DNA from: an uncultured Nocardioides sp.
GTDB taxonomy: Bacteria > Actinomycetota > Actinomycetes > Propionibacteriales > Nocardioidaceae
Direction of reading: 5' to 3'
Length of the DNA stretch: 40,009 nt
Assembly: GCF_946885725.1 (NCBI RefSeq)
Contig: NZ_CAMPGZ010000007.1
Coordinates: 1 to 40,009, forward strand
Below, in pieces: positions 25,801 through 33,347 of this stretch. Numbering within the stretch: position 1 is the first letter of the stretch; each line of letters opens with the position of its first letter. The notes beneath the pieces were generated by a model. That model worked only from the letters and a program-made list of their open reading frames with translations, did no database searches and was not told the DNA's origin. The position numbers and the translations under genes were made by a program.

Positions 25801-28366
25801 TGTTCTCGAGCGCCGCGAAGAGCTGGTTGCCCTGGTTGCGGAAAAGGTAGTAGAACCGGTCGCCGAACTGCAGGTCCTCGAGCTGCTTCTCGAACACGTA
25901 GTTGAACGTGGAGCCGAGCATGCCGCCGAACGGCTCGAGCGCCTCCGCCAGACCGCCGATCCAGAAGTCGACGAGGTTCAGACCGGTCTCCCGGTCCGCC
26001 CAGTCGCCCGTGCTGTTCATGAAGTCCAGCCGGTCGGCCAGCGCCGGGTCCTCCGGCACGGGCGGAGCGTTCGGGTCGCTCGGGTCGGGCGCGTCGGGCC
26101 CGTTGACGACCAGCCGCGCCGCCTCCCGCTTCCCGGCCACCGTGTCCTGGGCGAGGATGGTCGGGTGCTGGCCGTAGGCCGCCACGAAGTTGATCAGGGA
26201 GGCGTTGGGGAGCTCCGTGTCGCGACCGAAGTTGTCGCCGTTCTTCAGGCTGAGGCCGAAGTCGACCCAGCTCGAGTAGGGCTCCAGCATCGGGTCGCCG
26301 GACTCCGCGAAGAACTTCGCCCGGGCAGCCTGCAGGGACGGGACCCCCGCGTCGCGAGCACGGACCAGGTTGATCGTGGCGAGGTCGAGCGGCAGGCCCA
26401 GAAGGTTGTTGCGCAGGGTGTCGACCACGAACTCGTCGATCTGGCCGGCCACCTGGTTGGTGGTGCCGTTGATGATCGCGCCGGCCGCCTGGTCGGGCGT
26501 CAGCGTGCCCTGCTCGTCATACGTCCGTGGGTTCAGGAAGCCGCTCAGGAGGCTGACGTCGGTGACGTCGTCCCGCCCGGGCAGTCTGCGCTCGATGTCC
26601 TCGGTCAGCATCGAGTGGCCGAAGCGGTAGACCACGTGGGCGTACTCCGCCTTGATCGCCGGGTTGATCGTCGCGTCGTAGCTGTTCTCGTTCAGCACGA
26701 TCGGGTCGATGGCCGGCTGCACCTTGCGCGCGAACTCCTCGAACACGAGGTGCTGGTACTGCATCTCGGTCGGGAAGCGCGCGGCCTGGAAGAGCCGCTG
26801 CTCGTAGGTCCAGTCGTCGGCCTCGGGACCGTCGGGAAGCTCCTCGCCGAGCTTCTCCTCGTAGTCGTTGTCCAGGCCCTGGAACGCCTTGAAGAGCTCC
26901 TCGTTCTCGGGAAGCCGCAGCATCTCGTCGATCTCGTTGACCATCCGGTTGTGCTCCGAGTGGAACACGTGGTGCACGGAGGTGAGACCGATGTTCTCGT
27001 TTCCGCGACCGTCGCCGGTGACGAAGTGGTCGTCAAGCAGTGCGGGGTCGAAGCTCGTCCCGCCCGGCACCGCGCCGTGCGCGATGTCGTCGAGGAACGC
27101 GTGGTTGGTCCGCATAGCGTTGCTGGTGGAGATCGGCGCCCCCGGGTCGCCCTCGATGTTGCGGACTACGTCGGTGTCCGGGTCCTGCGTCACCAGCAGC
27201 GGGAAGCCGCTGTCACCGGGGATGAAGTTGCCGTAGGGGTCGGTGACGATCTGCGGCACGTTGAGCACATCGTCATCGACGAGGTCGATGCCCAGTACCT
27301 CGCGGGCCTGCCGCTTGACGTCCGCCCAGGTCGCCAGTCCGCCGGTACCGCCGCTCGGCAGGGTGCCGTCGAGCAGCCGGCCGGTGTCGTGCGGCTTGCC
27401 GTCGACGAGCTCGTACTCGCGCAGGAACACCTGGTGTGCAGGGTGCGAGGTGTAGGTCTGGTTCTGGTCGATGAACGGCGTCGTCTGGTTGACGTGCTGG
27501 ACGTTGCCGTCAGCGTCCTTGTACTGCGTGGCCCGCGTCAACGTGAGGAAGTTGCCATGGGATCGCGGGTCGTTGTACAGCGGGTCGTCCGGCTGCAGCG
27601 GCACGACCAGGGTGTCGTTGCCACCCTTGTTGACCAGGTCCAGCCCGTGGTCGAAGAACTGGCCGAAGAAGGTGAACCACGCGTTGAAGGGTGCCGAGAG
27701 CGCCTCGTCGGGAGCGGTGTTCGGGACGTAGACGTTGCCCGGCCCTTCGTTCGAGGCCTCCTCCACAACACCACCCGGCGTGTTGTTCGCGGCGTTGACC
27801 GCGGCTGGGTTGTTGGTCGTCTGGTCGACGATCAGGTTGCTGATGACCCGCGGCTCGGAGTCGTAGACGTTGCCGTGCTCCTGTCCGTAGCAGGTGACGC
27901 CTTCGTCGCAGTCGGCCATGTCCGCCGGGTCGTTGGCGGAGATGAACGGCGGAGCCGGCTGCTCCGCGTCCGCCTGACGCCACAGGGGCGCCAGTAACCG
28001 CGGGAAGTTCTGGTCCGCCGCGCCCCAGGTCGGGTGCAGCAGGTTGTTGTACGACCCGTCGACGGTGCGCAGCCCGTACGGCAGCGCCGGGTCGGGCACG
28101 CACTTGCCGCTGGTGTCGGTCGGCTCGCTGCACAGCAGGTTGCCGCCGGCGGCGTGCGCCTCCGCGATCTGGATCTGCTTCAGGATGTGCTCGAGGTCGT
28201 CCTCGATCAGCATGAAGTCAGGATTCGTGTCGGTAGCAGCGATCGCCGGCACCGTGGTCATGCCCACGCCTCCGACGGTCAGCACGGTCGCGAGGAACAC
28301 CCCGAGACCGCTGCCTGTGCGTCGAGGCCGGCGCCCGGCTCGGATGAGCCGTGTCCTACTGGTCAT
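22853..28366 (-). CDS. Secreted animal-type haem peroxidase with RTX calcium repeats and Ig-like C-terminus
   Basis: 1837 residues. Signal peptide about 1-44 (GVFLATVLTVGGVGMTTVPAIAA). The peroxidase domain (about 90-860) has the distal pair D239-H240 in FFDHGLD, a catalytic Arg454 in GDGRGNEN and a proximal His584 in YRFGHSM, plus SVHHVFHSEHNRMVNEI. About 935-1080 are RTX-type nonapeptides (GGNDRIEGGSGNDGILGG, GLGNDAIKAGAGDDLILG) that fold on Ca2+. Then two strand-rich repeats, a Pro/Gly/Asn linker and two Ig-like (Big_5-like) domains ending WTFRTR. Such peroxidases make hypohalous acids or oxidise phenols. The RTX part sits behind a Sec-type signal in a Gram-positive and is not a C-terminal type I signal. 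ATG at 28366. A 1671-residue antisense frame is a composition artefact. Confidence 0.92.
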   Translation of the reverse strand: MTSRTRLIRAGRRPRRTGSGLGVFLATVLTVGGVGMTTVPAIAATDTNPDFMLIEDDLEHILKQIQIAEAHAAGGNLLCSEPTDTSGKCVPDPALPYGLRTVDGSYNNLLHPTWGAADQNFPRLLAPLWRQADAEQPAPPFISANDPADMADCDEGVTCYGQEHGNVYDSEPRVISNLIVDQTTNNPAAVNAANNTPGGVVEEASNEGPGNVYVPNTAPDEALSAPFNAWFTFFGQFFDHGLDLVNKGGNDTLVVPLQPDDPLYNDPRSHGNFLTLTRATQYKDADGNVQHVNQTTPFIDQNQTYTSHPAHQVFLREYELVDGKPHDTGRLLDGTLPSGGTGGLATWADVKRQAREVLGIDLVDDDVLNVPQIVTDPYGNFIPGDSGFPLLVTQDPDTDVVRNIEGDPGAPISTSNAMRTNHAFLDDIAHGAVPGGTSFDPALLDDHFVTGDGRGNENIGLTSVHHVFHSEHNRMVNEIDEMLRLPENEELFKAFQGLDNDYEEKLGEELPDGPEADDWTYEQRLFQAARFPTEMQYQHLVFEEFARKVQPAIDPIVLNENSYDATINPAIKAEYAHVVYRFGHSMLTEDIERRLPGRDDVTDVSLLSGFLNPRTYDEQGTLTPDQAAGAIINGTTNQVAGQIDEFVVDTLRNNLLGLPLDLATINLVRARDAGVPSLQAARAKFFAESGDPMLEPYSSWVDFGLSLKNGDNFGRDTELPNASLINFVAAYGQHPTILAQDTVAGKREAARLVVNGPDAPDPSDPNAPPVPEDPALADRLDFMNSTGDWADRETGLNLVDFWIGGLAEALEPFGGMLGSTFNYVFEKQLEDLQFGDRFYYLFRNQGNQLFAALENNSFANLIRRNTDASALPADIFSVPQISVDLEALPDPLPEGLIQMPNGQWRWDGDEHIEIHGLREAPDNIRGAQGDDSLWGYGGNDRIEGGSGNDGILGGPGDDILTDTFGDDNIKGGLGNDAIKAGAGDDLILGSHGRDFVSAGNDFKSVFSGTGDDIVVGGTGRDTVFAGEGSDWIEGGPHADLMQGDNANQFQNNPHGGSDIVDGGPGNDDLEGEGGDDILIGRPQGTDRHEGMHGYDFVTYRGDDTGVDVDLRFTTLQRPDNQAVRDRFDLIEAISGGDGDDVLRGMGNEIDDVPDLDEHKMTQKTLNLIDGLRAMLDPGHVTNYADRFMVQEIGFDTDGSNNLLLGGAGSDMIQSRAGNDFLDGDAYLDVYLMANGERYDNPSEEALQNLVFSGDLNPGDITMHREIAYDTTPDDDKDTAVFGAPRSQYSVTRLGGDYWQVAHDLTDTEPEEAEGSDVIRNFEYLQFDDGCYVLPSLEPCGSYGTASLDYTAPATENEPIGATVVFDGDIEVQNPTDIRFRWKFAEEEDVNGAAEWLAADVQQARNCATNADGFLECSTSYTPGDLVVDNLLRVEVTFLDDDGVMRRIQSPPTTEMVVNVNDEPVVPVLKNQLGQRLDVDEDGDGPLEPPVPQINQVIRASGLQDGDGLEEAGETLQWVWQTSLSRNGPWTTVATNPFTITGFIPTDEHAGLYVRAVATYDDDLGTSEAAASLATVNPLPGEPVNPGGSGDPDPGNPGSGNRNGGPPVTPPGPPVTPPGNGNPGNPGNGNGAPPAQALAIVSSVPAASATEVATRTAVRMVLAGDVQGVGTDTVRLQRAGGKLIPSRVSYDAAAREVKVTPKKGLPADRVVKVVMAGLRNSAGEILPSTTWTFRTKDDVQPRIVKVKPSDKRVKRSADIRLKADESLRHVDRRSVVIREKGGSKVKATVAYRFGKHLIVVDPAKRLDRRTTYVVIVKSRVTDAAGNAIRRTTWTFRTR

Positions 28367-28522
28367 CGTCGTAACCCCCTGGTCTGCCCGGGCCCCCCGG
28401 GCGACAGTTGTCCGCAGGCGCAGTCCGCCTGCGGGCTGGAGTCTGTGACGCGGACCGTGAACAGCCCGTCAAGCCAGACCGGGCACCGTCAACAGATCGT
28501 CAAGGCGCAGGTCGTGGCCGCT

Positions 28523-28549
28523 GGGTGGTCTCGACAGGCTCGACCACCC
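28523..28549. repeat. REP-like palindromic repeat, copy 5
   Basis: GGGTGGTC (28523-28530), TCGACAGGCTC, GACCACCC (28542-28549): the most regular copy, with 8-base arms. It lies in the 199-base gap (28367-28565) between the peroxidase start and the end of the next gene; the rest of the gap shows no clear element. Confidence 0.75.
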
Positions 28550-28565
28550 GAGCAGGGCCCGGGCG

Positions 28566-28952
28566 CTAGGGGCGCAGGCCCTCGGGCACCGGCGGCATCC
28601 GGCGTACGCCGCCGAGCCGCTTGTGGAACCGGACATGCTCGGCGAACTGCTCCAGCGCACCCCACAGCGCCCGGTGCGCGGCCCACGGCAGTGGTTCATC
28701 GCCGTCCCGCCACGACGGCCCGAACCCGATCCACACCGGCACCCAGTCGGCGGCGAGGTCCCACTCGCCGCGGTGGCTCATCAAGAGCTGGCGGCGTACC
28801 TGGAAGGCGGTGCGCGGCCCGTCGATGCAGTTGGGTGCGGTCCGCACCGGCCAGACCCGCAGGTCGAGCGCCATCAGCTCGAGCTCCACGTCGCCGAGCA
28901 CGCGCGGGTCCACCAGGACCGTCGCGACGTTCTCGTGCGGGCGCCTTCTCAT
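28566..28952 (-). CDS. Hypothetical protein (128 residues)
   Basis: Not recognised as a named family. The frame is plausible coding sequence: VATVLVDPRVLGDVELELMALDLRVWPV, then a Cys-containing loop (TAPNCIDGPRTAFQVRRQLLMSHRGEWDL), a Trp-rich stretch (DWVPVWIGFGPSWRDGDEPLPW) and a helical end (ALWGALEQFAEHVRFHKRLGGVRR). No signal peptide or membrane segment. The start at 28952 codes MRRRPHENV. It is divergent from the STAS gene at 29124. Confidence 0.6.
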   Translation of the reverse strand: MRRRPHENVATVLVDPRVLGDVELELMALDLRVWPVRTAPNCIDGPRTAFQVRRQLLMSHRGEWDLAADWVPVWIGFGPSWRDGDEPLPWAAHRALWGALEQFAEHVRFHKRLGGVRRMPPVPEGLRP

Positions 28953-29123
28953 CCGGGCACGCTAACTCCGGCCGGGGACACCTGTCAGCGAGCCGCATCC
29001 ACGTTTCGAGAGGGGCGGTTCCGAAACCCCCCGTCCGGGCCCTGTCGCGCCGCCCGGCGCGGGGGCAGACTCGGCCCCACAGAGGGCATGGGGCGGCCTG
29101 GTGACCACCTTCGGGAGGTTCCG

Positions 29124-29519
29124 ATGTCGTACGACGGTGGGCGAGGCCCGGAACGCGTGACGGGCCCTCGGGTCGACGTGCTGCTGCGCCCGCAGGGCGT
29201 ACGCGTGGCCGGCGACTTCGACGCGACGACGTCCGCCTGGGTCGGCTACCAGCTGTTCGAGCACCTCGAGCACCACCGCGAGAAGCTCGGTGGCGTGCGG
29301 CTGGTCGGCGGGTTCGTCGTGGACCTCACTCGCATCGACGTGCTCGGCGGCGCCGGGACGCGGGTCCTCGACCAGCTCGTGGTCGAGGCGGAGGAGCGGG
29401 GGATCGACGTCGAGCTGGTGGTCCGGCCGGGCAGCACCACCGAGCGGGTGCTGCGTCTCGTAGGTCTCGGGTGCCATGTCCGGGGCGACTCGACCGACGG
29501 AGGTAAGAGAAGGCTGTAG
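29124..29519 (+). CDS. STAS-like protein lacking the phosphorylatable Ser
   Basis: 131 residues. RVDVLLRPQGVRVAGDFDATTSAWVGYQLFEHL, GGFVVDLTRIDVLGGAGTRVLDQLVVEAEERGIDVELVV and TERVLRLVGLG follow the STAS strand and helix order. The switch loop reads V-L-G-G-A-G where D-S-x-G is usual, so neither the Asp nor the Ser is present. The ATG at 29124 has GGGAGG 5 bases upstream, a good ribosome binding site. A perfect inverted repeat GTTTCG-N13-CGAAAC (29003-29027) lies 97 bases upstream and may be an operator. It is followed after 48 bases by a gene for a 45-residue secreted peptide, probably in one operon. Confidence 0.7.
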   Translation: MSYDGGRGPERVTGPRVDVLLRPQGVRVAGDFDATTSAWVGYQLFEHLEHHREKLGGVRLVGGFVVDLTRIDVLGGAGTRVLDQLVVEAEERGIDVELVVRPGSTTERVLRLVGLGCHVRGDSTDGGKRRL

Positions 29520-29567
29520 ACCCGGTCCGACGTTTGACTCCGACTACCTCAGGGCAAGGACCAGAAC

Positions 29568-29705
29568 ATGCTCCGCGATCTGCTCTACCTCGTGACGATG
29601 GTGGGGATCGCCGCGGGCACCGCGCTCGCCGCGCCGGAGCACACCGAGCGTCCCGAGCCGCAGTGGTACGTCGAGATCTGCGCGCAGTACGACGACCTCT
29701 GCTGA
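29568..29705 (+). CDS. Small secreted peptide (45 residues) with two Cys
   Basis: MLRDLLYLVTMVGIAAGTALA is a compact signal peptide (basic start, hydrophobic core, A-x-A cleavage near residue 21). The predicted mature peptide is about 24 residues (APEHTERPEPQWYVEICAQYDDLC), acidic and Pro/Trp/Tyr-containing, with two Cys six residues apart that could form a disulfide. The ATG at 29568 has AAGGA 7 bases upstream. It lies 48 bases behind the STAS-like gene on the same strand and faces the EAL gene. No family recognised; being so short, it would be missed by most gene finders. Confidence 0.6.
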   Translation: MLRDLLYLVTMVGIAAGTALAAPEHTERPEPQWYVEICAQYDDLC

Positions 29706-29721
29706 GGCGCTGGCGTCAGGG

Positions 29722-30558
29722 TCAAGGCAGGAACGGCGCCCACGTCTGGAGCATCTTCGGCACCATGTCGCCCGCGATCGGGCGTGCGAAGTAGTAGCCC
29801 TGCGCGTAGTCGCAGCCGAGGGCCGCGGCGCGCTGGTGCTGCGGGGCGTTCTCGACGCCCTCCGCGCAGACCTTGAGGCCCATCGCCCGGCCGGTGCTGA
29901 TCACCTCGACCACCTCGTCCTCCCGGTCGAGGTCGCTGATGAACGAGCGGTCGAGCTTGAGCATGTCGACCGGCGGGATGTGCGCGAGCCGGCCCTGGCC
30001 GGCGTCGGCGCCGAAGTCGTCGAGCATGACCGAGATGCCGGTGCCGCGCAGCCGCGCCAGCACGTCGCGGGTCGGTTCACCTTCCGTGGCGAGCACGGAC
30101 TCGGTGACCTCGAGACCGAGCAGCGCCGGGTCGAGACCCGCGCGGTTCAGCTTGCGCATCACGTCGTCGTAGAAGTTGTGCGACCGCAGCTCGTGGACCG
30201 ACACGTTGACTCGTAGGCCGGTGGGCGCGATCTGCTGCCAGGAGGCGGCGTCGCGCGCGGCCATCGCCAGGATCTGCGACCCGAGCTCGACGATGAGGCC
30301 GTTCTCCTCGGCGACCGGGATGAACACCTCGGGGGAGACCGCCGTACCCGTGGACGTCGTCCACCGGGCGAACGCCTCGAGCGCGGCGATCCGGCCGGTG
30401 GCCAGGCTGACGATCGGCTGGTAGGCGATGTTGAGGCCGTGGCCGCGCAGGGCGCTGCGGAGGGCGCCGGCGGTGCTCAGCCGCCCGACCACCTCGGCCC
30501 GGACGTGCGCGTCGTCGACGACCGAGGGCGCAGCCTCGTCCTGCTTGGCACCGAACAT
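29722..30558 (-). CDS. EAL-domain cyclic-di-GMP phosphodiesterase
   Basis: 278 residues, one EAL domain after about 35 residues of N-terminal tail. EALs hydrolyse c-di-GMP to pGpG. Residues visible: AALEAFARW (E-A-F in place of E-A-L, Glu kept), VNVSVHEL (Asn), LEVTESVL (Glu), MLDDFGADAG (both Asp), MLKLDRSFI (Lys), CAEGVENAPQH (Glu) and AQGYYFARPI (Gln). All catalytic and metal ligands appear present, so it is probably active. There is no attached sensor domain. The ATG at 30558 follows GGGAGAGG by about 11 bases. The 194 bases between this gene and the next one hold the pmt terminator. Confidence 0.92.
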   Translation of the reverse strand: MFGAKQDEAAPSVVDDAHVRAEVVGRLSTAGALRSALRGHGLNIAYQPIVSLATGRIAALEAFARWTTSTGTAVSPEVFIPVAEENGLIVELGSQILAMAARDAASWQQIAPTGLRVNVSVHELRSHNFYDDVMRKLNRAGLDPALLGLEVTESVLATEGEPTRDVLARLRGTGISVMLDDFGADAGQGRLAHIPPVDMLKLDRSFISDLDREDEVVEVISTGRAMGLKVCAEGVENAPQHQRAAALGCDYAQGYYFARPIAGDMVPKMLQTWAPFLP

Positions 30559-30724
30559 CCCGATGTCAGCCTCTCCCAGATTCCCAGTGTGTTACCGGGA
30601 AGACGGACGAAACGGACATTCGTGACGCCGTTCCATGGATCGTCTTCCTGCCGCGCACCTCTCCCAGTGGTACGCCGGGAACACGGTCCAAGCGTGGTTC
30701 ATCGGGGCCGGTCGCGTCCCGGAA

Positions 30725-30748
30725 ATGCACAAATCGGTACGTACCGAT
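30725..30748 (-). terminator. Terminator of the protein mannosyltransferase gene
   Basis: A perfect 16-base palindrome (ATCGGTACGTACCGAT, 30733-30748) directly follows the pmt stop and is trailed on the minus strand by TTTGTGCATTT. It is the only candidate in this window with a clear T-rich tail. Confidence 0.6.
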
Positions 30749-30752
30749 CCGG

Positions 30753-32423
30753 TCAGATCCAGGCCTTGAACCAGATCCGGTGCAGCCAGTCGGGGGTGGT
30801 GATCAGCTCGCCGGTGTAGATGGGCCAGAACCAGGCGAAGTTGAGCACGACCAGCACCACGAACGCGCCGGCGATCGTGGTGCCGACCAGCCGGCGGCGG
30901 GCGGACGCGCGGGGGCCGCCCATCAGCACGCCGAGCGCCAGGGTCAGGCCGATCACGGTGAACGGCAGGATCGAGATCGCGTAGAAGGAGAAGATCGGCC
31001 GGTCGTCGTACCGCAGCCACGGCAGCCAGGTCGAGACCACGCCGACGACCACCAGGCCGAAGCGCCAGTCGCGCCGGACCAGCCAGCCCCAGATCGAGTA
31101 GAGGAACGCGAGGGCCGCGCCCCACCACAGCACCGGCGTGCCCAGCAGCAGCACCTGGCGCAGGCAGGTGCTGCTCGGTGCCGCGGTGCAGCCCTGCTGC
31201 CCGGGCTCGATGCCGAGATCGGCCTGCATGCCGACCGGCCGGTTGAGGATCAGCCACCAGTGCGGCTTGGACTGGTAGCTGTGGGTCGCGTCGTTCAGGA
31301 AGCGCGTGTGGAAGGTGTAGACGTCCTGGTGGTAGTTCCACAGCGAGCGCAGCGACTGCATCAGCTCGGGGAAGAACCCGCGCGCGTCCTCGCGCAGGTA
31401 GCCGCCCCAGTAGGGGCCGTACTGGGTGTTGGAGAGCGCCCGCTCGTAGACGTCGGCGTGCAGCAGCCAGCCGGTCCACGACACGACGTACACGACGAGC
31501 GCCACCACGACGAGGTAGAAGAACGCCGGTGCGGCGTCGACGACGAAGGCGCGGGCGCGGGCGTTGCGAACCCCGAGCGAGCGGCGGGCGCCGGCGTCCC
31601 ACAGCCAGACGAGGATGCCGAACGCCGCCAGCGGGAACAGCGCGTTCCACTTGGTGCCGCAGGCGAGCCCGAAGAAGATCCCGGCGCCGAGCCGCCACGG
31701 CCGCCACAGCAGGCCACGGACCGGACCCCAGTCGGACGCCGTCGTGCGGTAGCCCGACGGCACCAGCCTGGCCAGCCGCATCCGCCCCCAGTCCCGGTCC
31801 ACCACGAGGCAGGCCACGGCGCAGAGCAGGAAGAACGCCAGGAAGATGTCGAGCAGCGCGGCGCGCGACATCACGAAGTGCAGGCCGTCGACGGTGAGCA
31901 GCAGACCGGCGGTCCCGCCGAGCAGCGTCGACCCGGTGAGGCGGCGGACCAGCCGCACCATCACGAACACCATGAGCGCGCCGACGACGGCCGAGGAGAT
32001 CCGCCAGCCGTAGGAGTCCAGCCCGAAGACCTTCTCCCCGAGCGCGATCACCCACTTCCCGACCTCGGGGTGCACGACCATGCTCGGGTTGTCCTTGAAC
32101 AGCCCGGTGGTCTGCCCGGCGACGATCTTCTTGTCCGCGCCGGCGACGTAGTCGGTGACGTAGCCGTGGTGCAGCAGTGACCAGGCGTCCTTGGCGTAAT
32201 AGGTCTCGTCGAAGAGGAACCGGTTGGGCCGGCCCAGGTTCCAGATGTGCAAGAACAGCGCGAGCAGGGCCAGCCCGGTCGCGGTCGCCCAGCCGGCGAA
32301 CCCGTCGGGCTCGGTGCGCCGGATGATGGGCACCAGCCGGCGCCGGGCGCTCGGAACGACGCGCCCGTCGGCGGTGCGCGAGAGCCCGGAGGTGCGTTCG
32401 GCGGGCTCCTGCGTGAGGGTCAC
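30753..32423 (-). CDS. Dolichyl-phosphate-mannose protein mannosyltransferase family (PMT, GT39)
   Basis: 556 residues with about 10-11 membrane segments. FLHIWNLGRPNRFLFDETYYAKDAW holds the catalytic Asp-Glu loop (F-D-E-T) between the first segments; VVHPEVGKWVIALGEKVFGLDSYGWRISSAVVGALMVFVMVRLVRRLTG and FVMSRAALLDIFLAFFLL follow. A large loop includes LSNTQYGPYWGGYLREDARGFF. PMT enzymes O-mannosylate secreted proteins using polyprenyl-phosphate-mannose; the M. tuberculosis counterpart is Rv1002c, beside rsmI as here. GTG at 32423 lies 7 bases behind a -10-like TAGGGT. The longer frame to 33338 is the antisense of rsmI. Confidence 0.93.
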   Translation of the reverse strand: MTLTQEPAERTSGLSRTADGRVVPSARRRLVPIIRRTEPDGFAGWATATGLALLALFLHIWNLGRPNRFLFDETYYAKDAWSLLHHGYVTDYVAGADKKIVAGQTTGLFKDNPSMVVHPEVGKWVIALGEKVFGLDSYGWRISSAVVGALMVFVMVRLVRRLTGSTLLGGTAGLLLTVDGLHFVMSRAALLDIFLAFFLLCAVACLVVDRDWGRMRLARLVPSGYRTTASDWGPVRGLLWRPWRLGAGIFFGLACGTKWNALFPLAAFGILVWLWDAGARRSLGVRNARARAFVVDAAPAFFYLVVVALVVYVVSWTGWLLHADVYERALSNTQYGPYWGGYLREDARGFFPELMQSLRSLWNYHQDVYTFHTRFLNDATHSYQSKPHWWLILNRPVGMQADLGIEPGQQGCTAAPSSTCLRQVLLLGTPVLWWGAALAFLYSIWGWLVRRDWRFGLVVVGVVSTWLPWLRYDDRPIFSFYAISILPFTVIGLTLALGVLMGGPRASARRRLVGTTIAGAFVVLVVLNFAWFWPIYTGELITTPDWLHRIWFKAWI

Positions 32424-32430
32424 GGCGGCC

Positions 32431-32436
32431 ACCCTA
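32431..32436 (-). promoter_or_regulatory. -10 box of a leaderless promoter for pmt
   Basis: TAGGGT on the minus strand, 7 bases before the GTG at 32423; the promoter faces away from rsmI. Confidence 0.5.
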
Positions 32437-32468
32437 CGGGGGCGCGACCGTGCGTTCCGGCCGCCTGG

Positions 32469-32474
32469 GAGGAT
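32469..32474 (+). promoter_or_regulatory. Weak -10 candidate for rsmI
   Basis: GAGGAT lies 6 bases before the GTG at 32481. Only the A and final T of the consensus are kept, so this is weaker than the other leaderless boxes. Confidence 0.3.
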
Positions 32475-32480
32475 CGGCGC

Positions 32481-33347
32481 GTGGACACCGAGCAGGCACC
32501 CCTCGACGGCGGTGTGCTCGTGCTCGCCGCGACGCCGATCGGGCGGGTCGAGGACGCACCGCCGCGGCTGGCGCGCGAGCTCGCCGAGGCCGACGTGGTC
32601 GCCGCCGAGGACACCCGCCGACTGAAGCGGCTCGCGGCCGACCTGGGCGTGACCGTCGGCGGTCGGGTGGTCTCCTACTTCGAGGGCAACGAGGCCGCAC
32701 GCACCGCCGGGCTCGTGGACGCGCTCGAGGCCGGCGACCGGGTGCTGCTCGTGACCGACGCCGGCATGCCGTCGGTGTCCGACCCGGGCTACCGGCTCGT
32801 CGCTGCCGCCGTCGAGCGTGGCCTGCCGGTCACCGCCGTACCCGGGCCGTCTGCGGTGCTCACCGCGCTGGCGGTGTCCGGACTGCCGGTGGACCGGTTC
32901 TGCTTCGAGGGCTTCCTGCCGCGCAAGGCCGGGGAGCGCTCGCGGCGGCTGGCCGCACTGGCCGACGAGCCGCGCACGATGGTGTTCTTCGAGGCGCCCC
33001 ACCGCACGCAGGCGGCGCTCGCCGCGATGGCCGAGGCGTTCGGCGATGACCGGCCCGGCGCGGTGTGCCGGGAGCTGACCAAGACCCATGAAGAGGTACG
33101 GCGGGGCGGGCTGGCTCAGCTGGCGGTCTGGGCCGCCGACAAGGAGGGCGGCGTCCGCGGCGAGGTGACGATCGTCGTCGCGGGAGCCACCGGCGGCCCG
33201 GGTCTGCCGACCGACCCGGCCTCGCTCGCCGCCCTCGTCGCCGAGGCCGAGGAGGAGGGGATGAGCCGCAAGGACGCGATCCTCGACGTCGCTCGGCGTG
33301 CGGGGATCCCGAAGCGCGAGGTCTACGACGCGGTGCACAAGTCATGA
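32481..33347 (+). CDS. rsmI: 16S rRNA (cytidine(1402)-2'-O)-methyltransferase
   Basis: 288 residues of the RsmI family. VLVLAATPIGRVEDAPPRLARELAEADVVAAEDTRRLKRL opens the SAM-dependent (TP-methylase) fold, VLLVTDAGMPSVSDPGYRLV is the conserved substrate loop, and AVPGPSAVLTALAVSGLPVDRFCFEGFLPRK plus KTHEEVRRGGLAQLAVW complete the core. RsmI ribose-methylates C1402 of 16S rRNA at the decoding centre. The start GTG at 32481 is 57 bases from the divergent pmt start. Its stop overlaps the tatD ATG (ATGA). Confidence 0.95.
   Translation: MDTEQAPLDGGVLVLAATPIGRVEDAPPRLARELAEADVVAAEDTRRLKRLAADLGVTVGGRVVSYFEGNEAARTAGLVDALEAGDRVLLVTDAGMPSVSDPGYRLVAAAVERGLPVTAVPGPSAVLTALAVSGLPVDRFCFEGFLPRKAGERSRRLAALADEPRTMVFFEAPHRTQAALAAMAEAFGDDRPGAVCRELTKTHEEVRRGGLAQLAVWAADKEGGVRGEVTIVVAGATGGPGLPTDPASLAALVAEAEEEGMSRKDAILDVARRAGIPKREVYDAVHKS

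Noticed and set aside
22982..27997. 1671-codon reading frame on the plus strand
   Set aside because: It is the antisense of the peroxidase gene. In GC-rich coding sequence the opposite strand often stays open; its translation has no domain, start context or periodic composition of its own.
32424..33338. N-terminal extension of the protein mannosyltransferase
   Set aside because: The open frame continues upstream to 33338, but it is antisense of rsmI. The GTG at 32423 behind a -10-like box opens the protein just before the first membrane segment.
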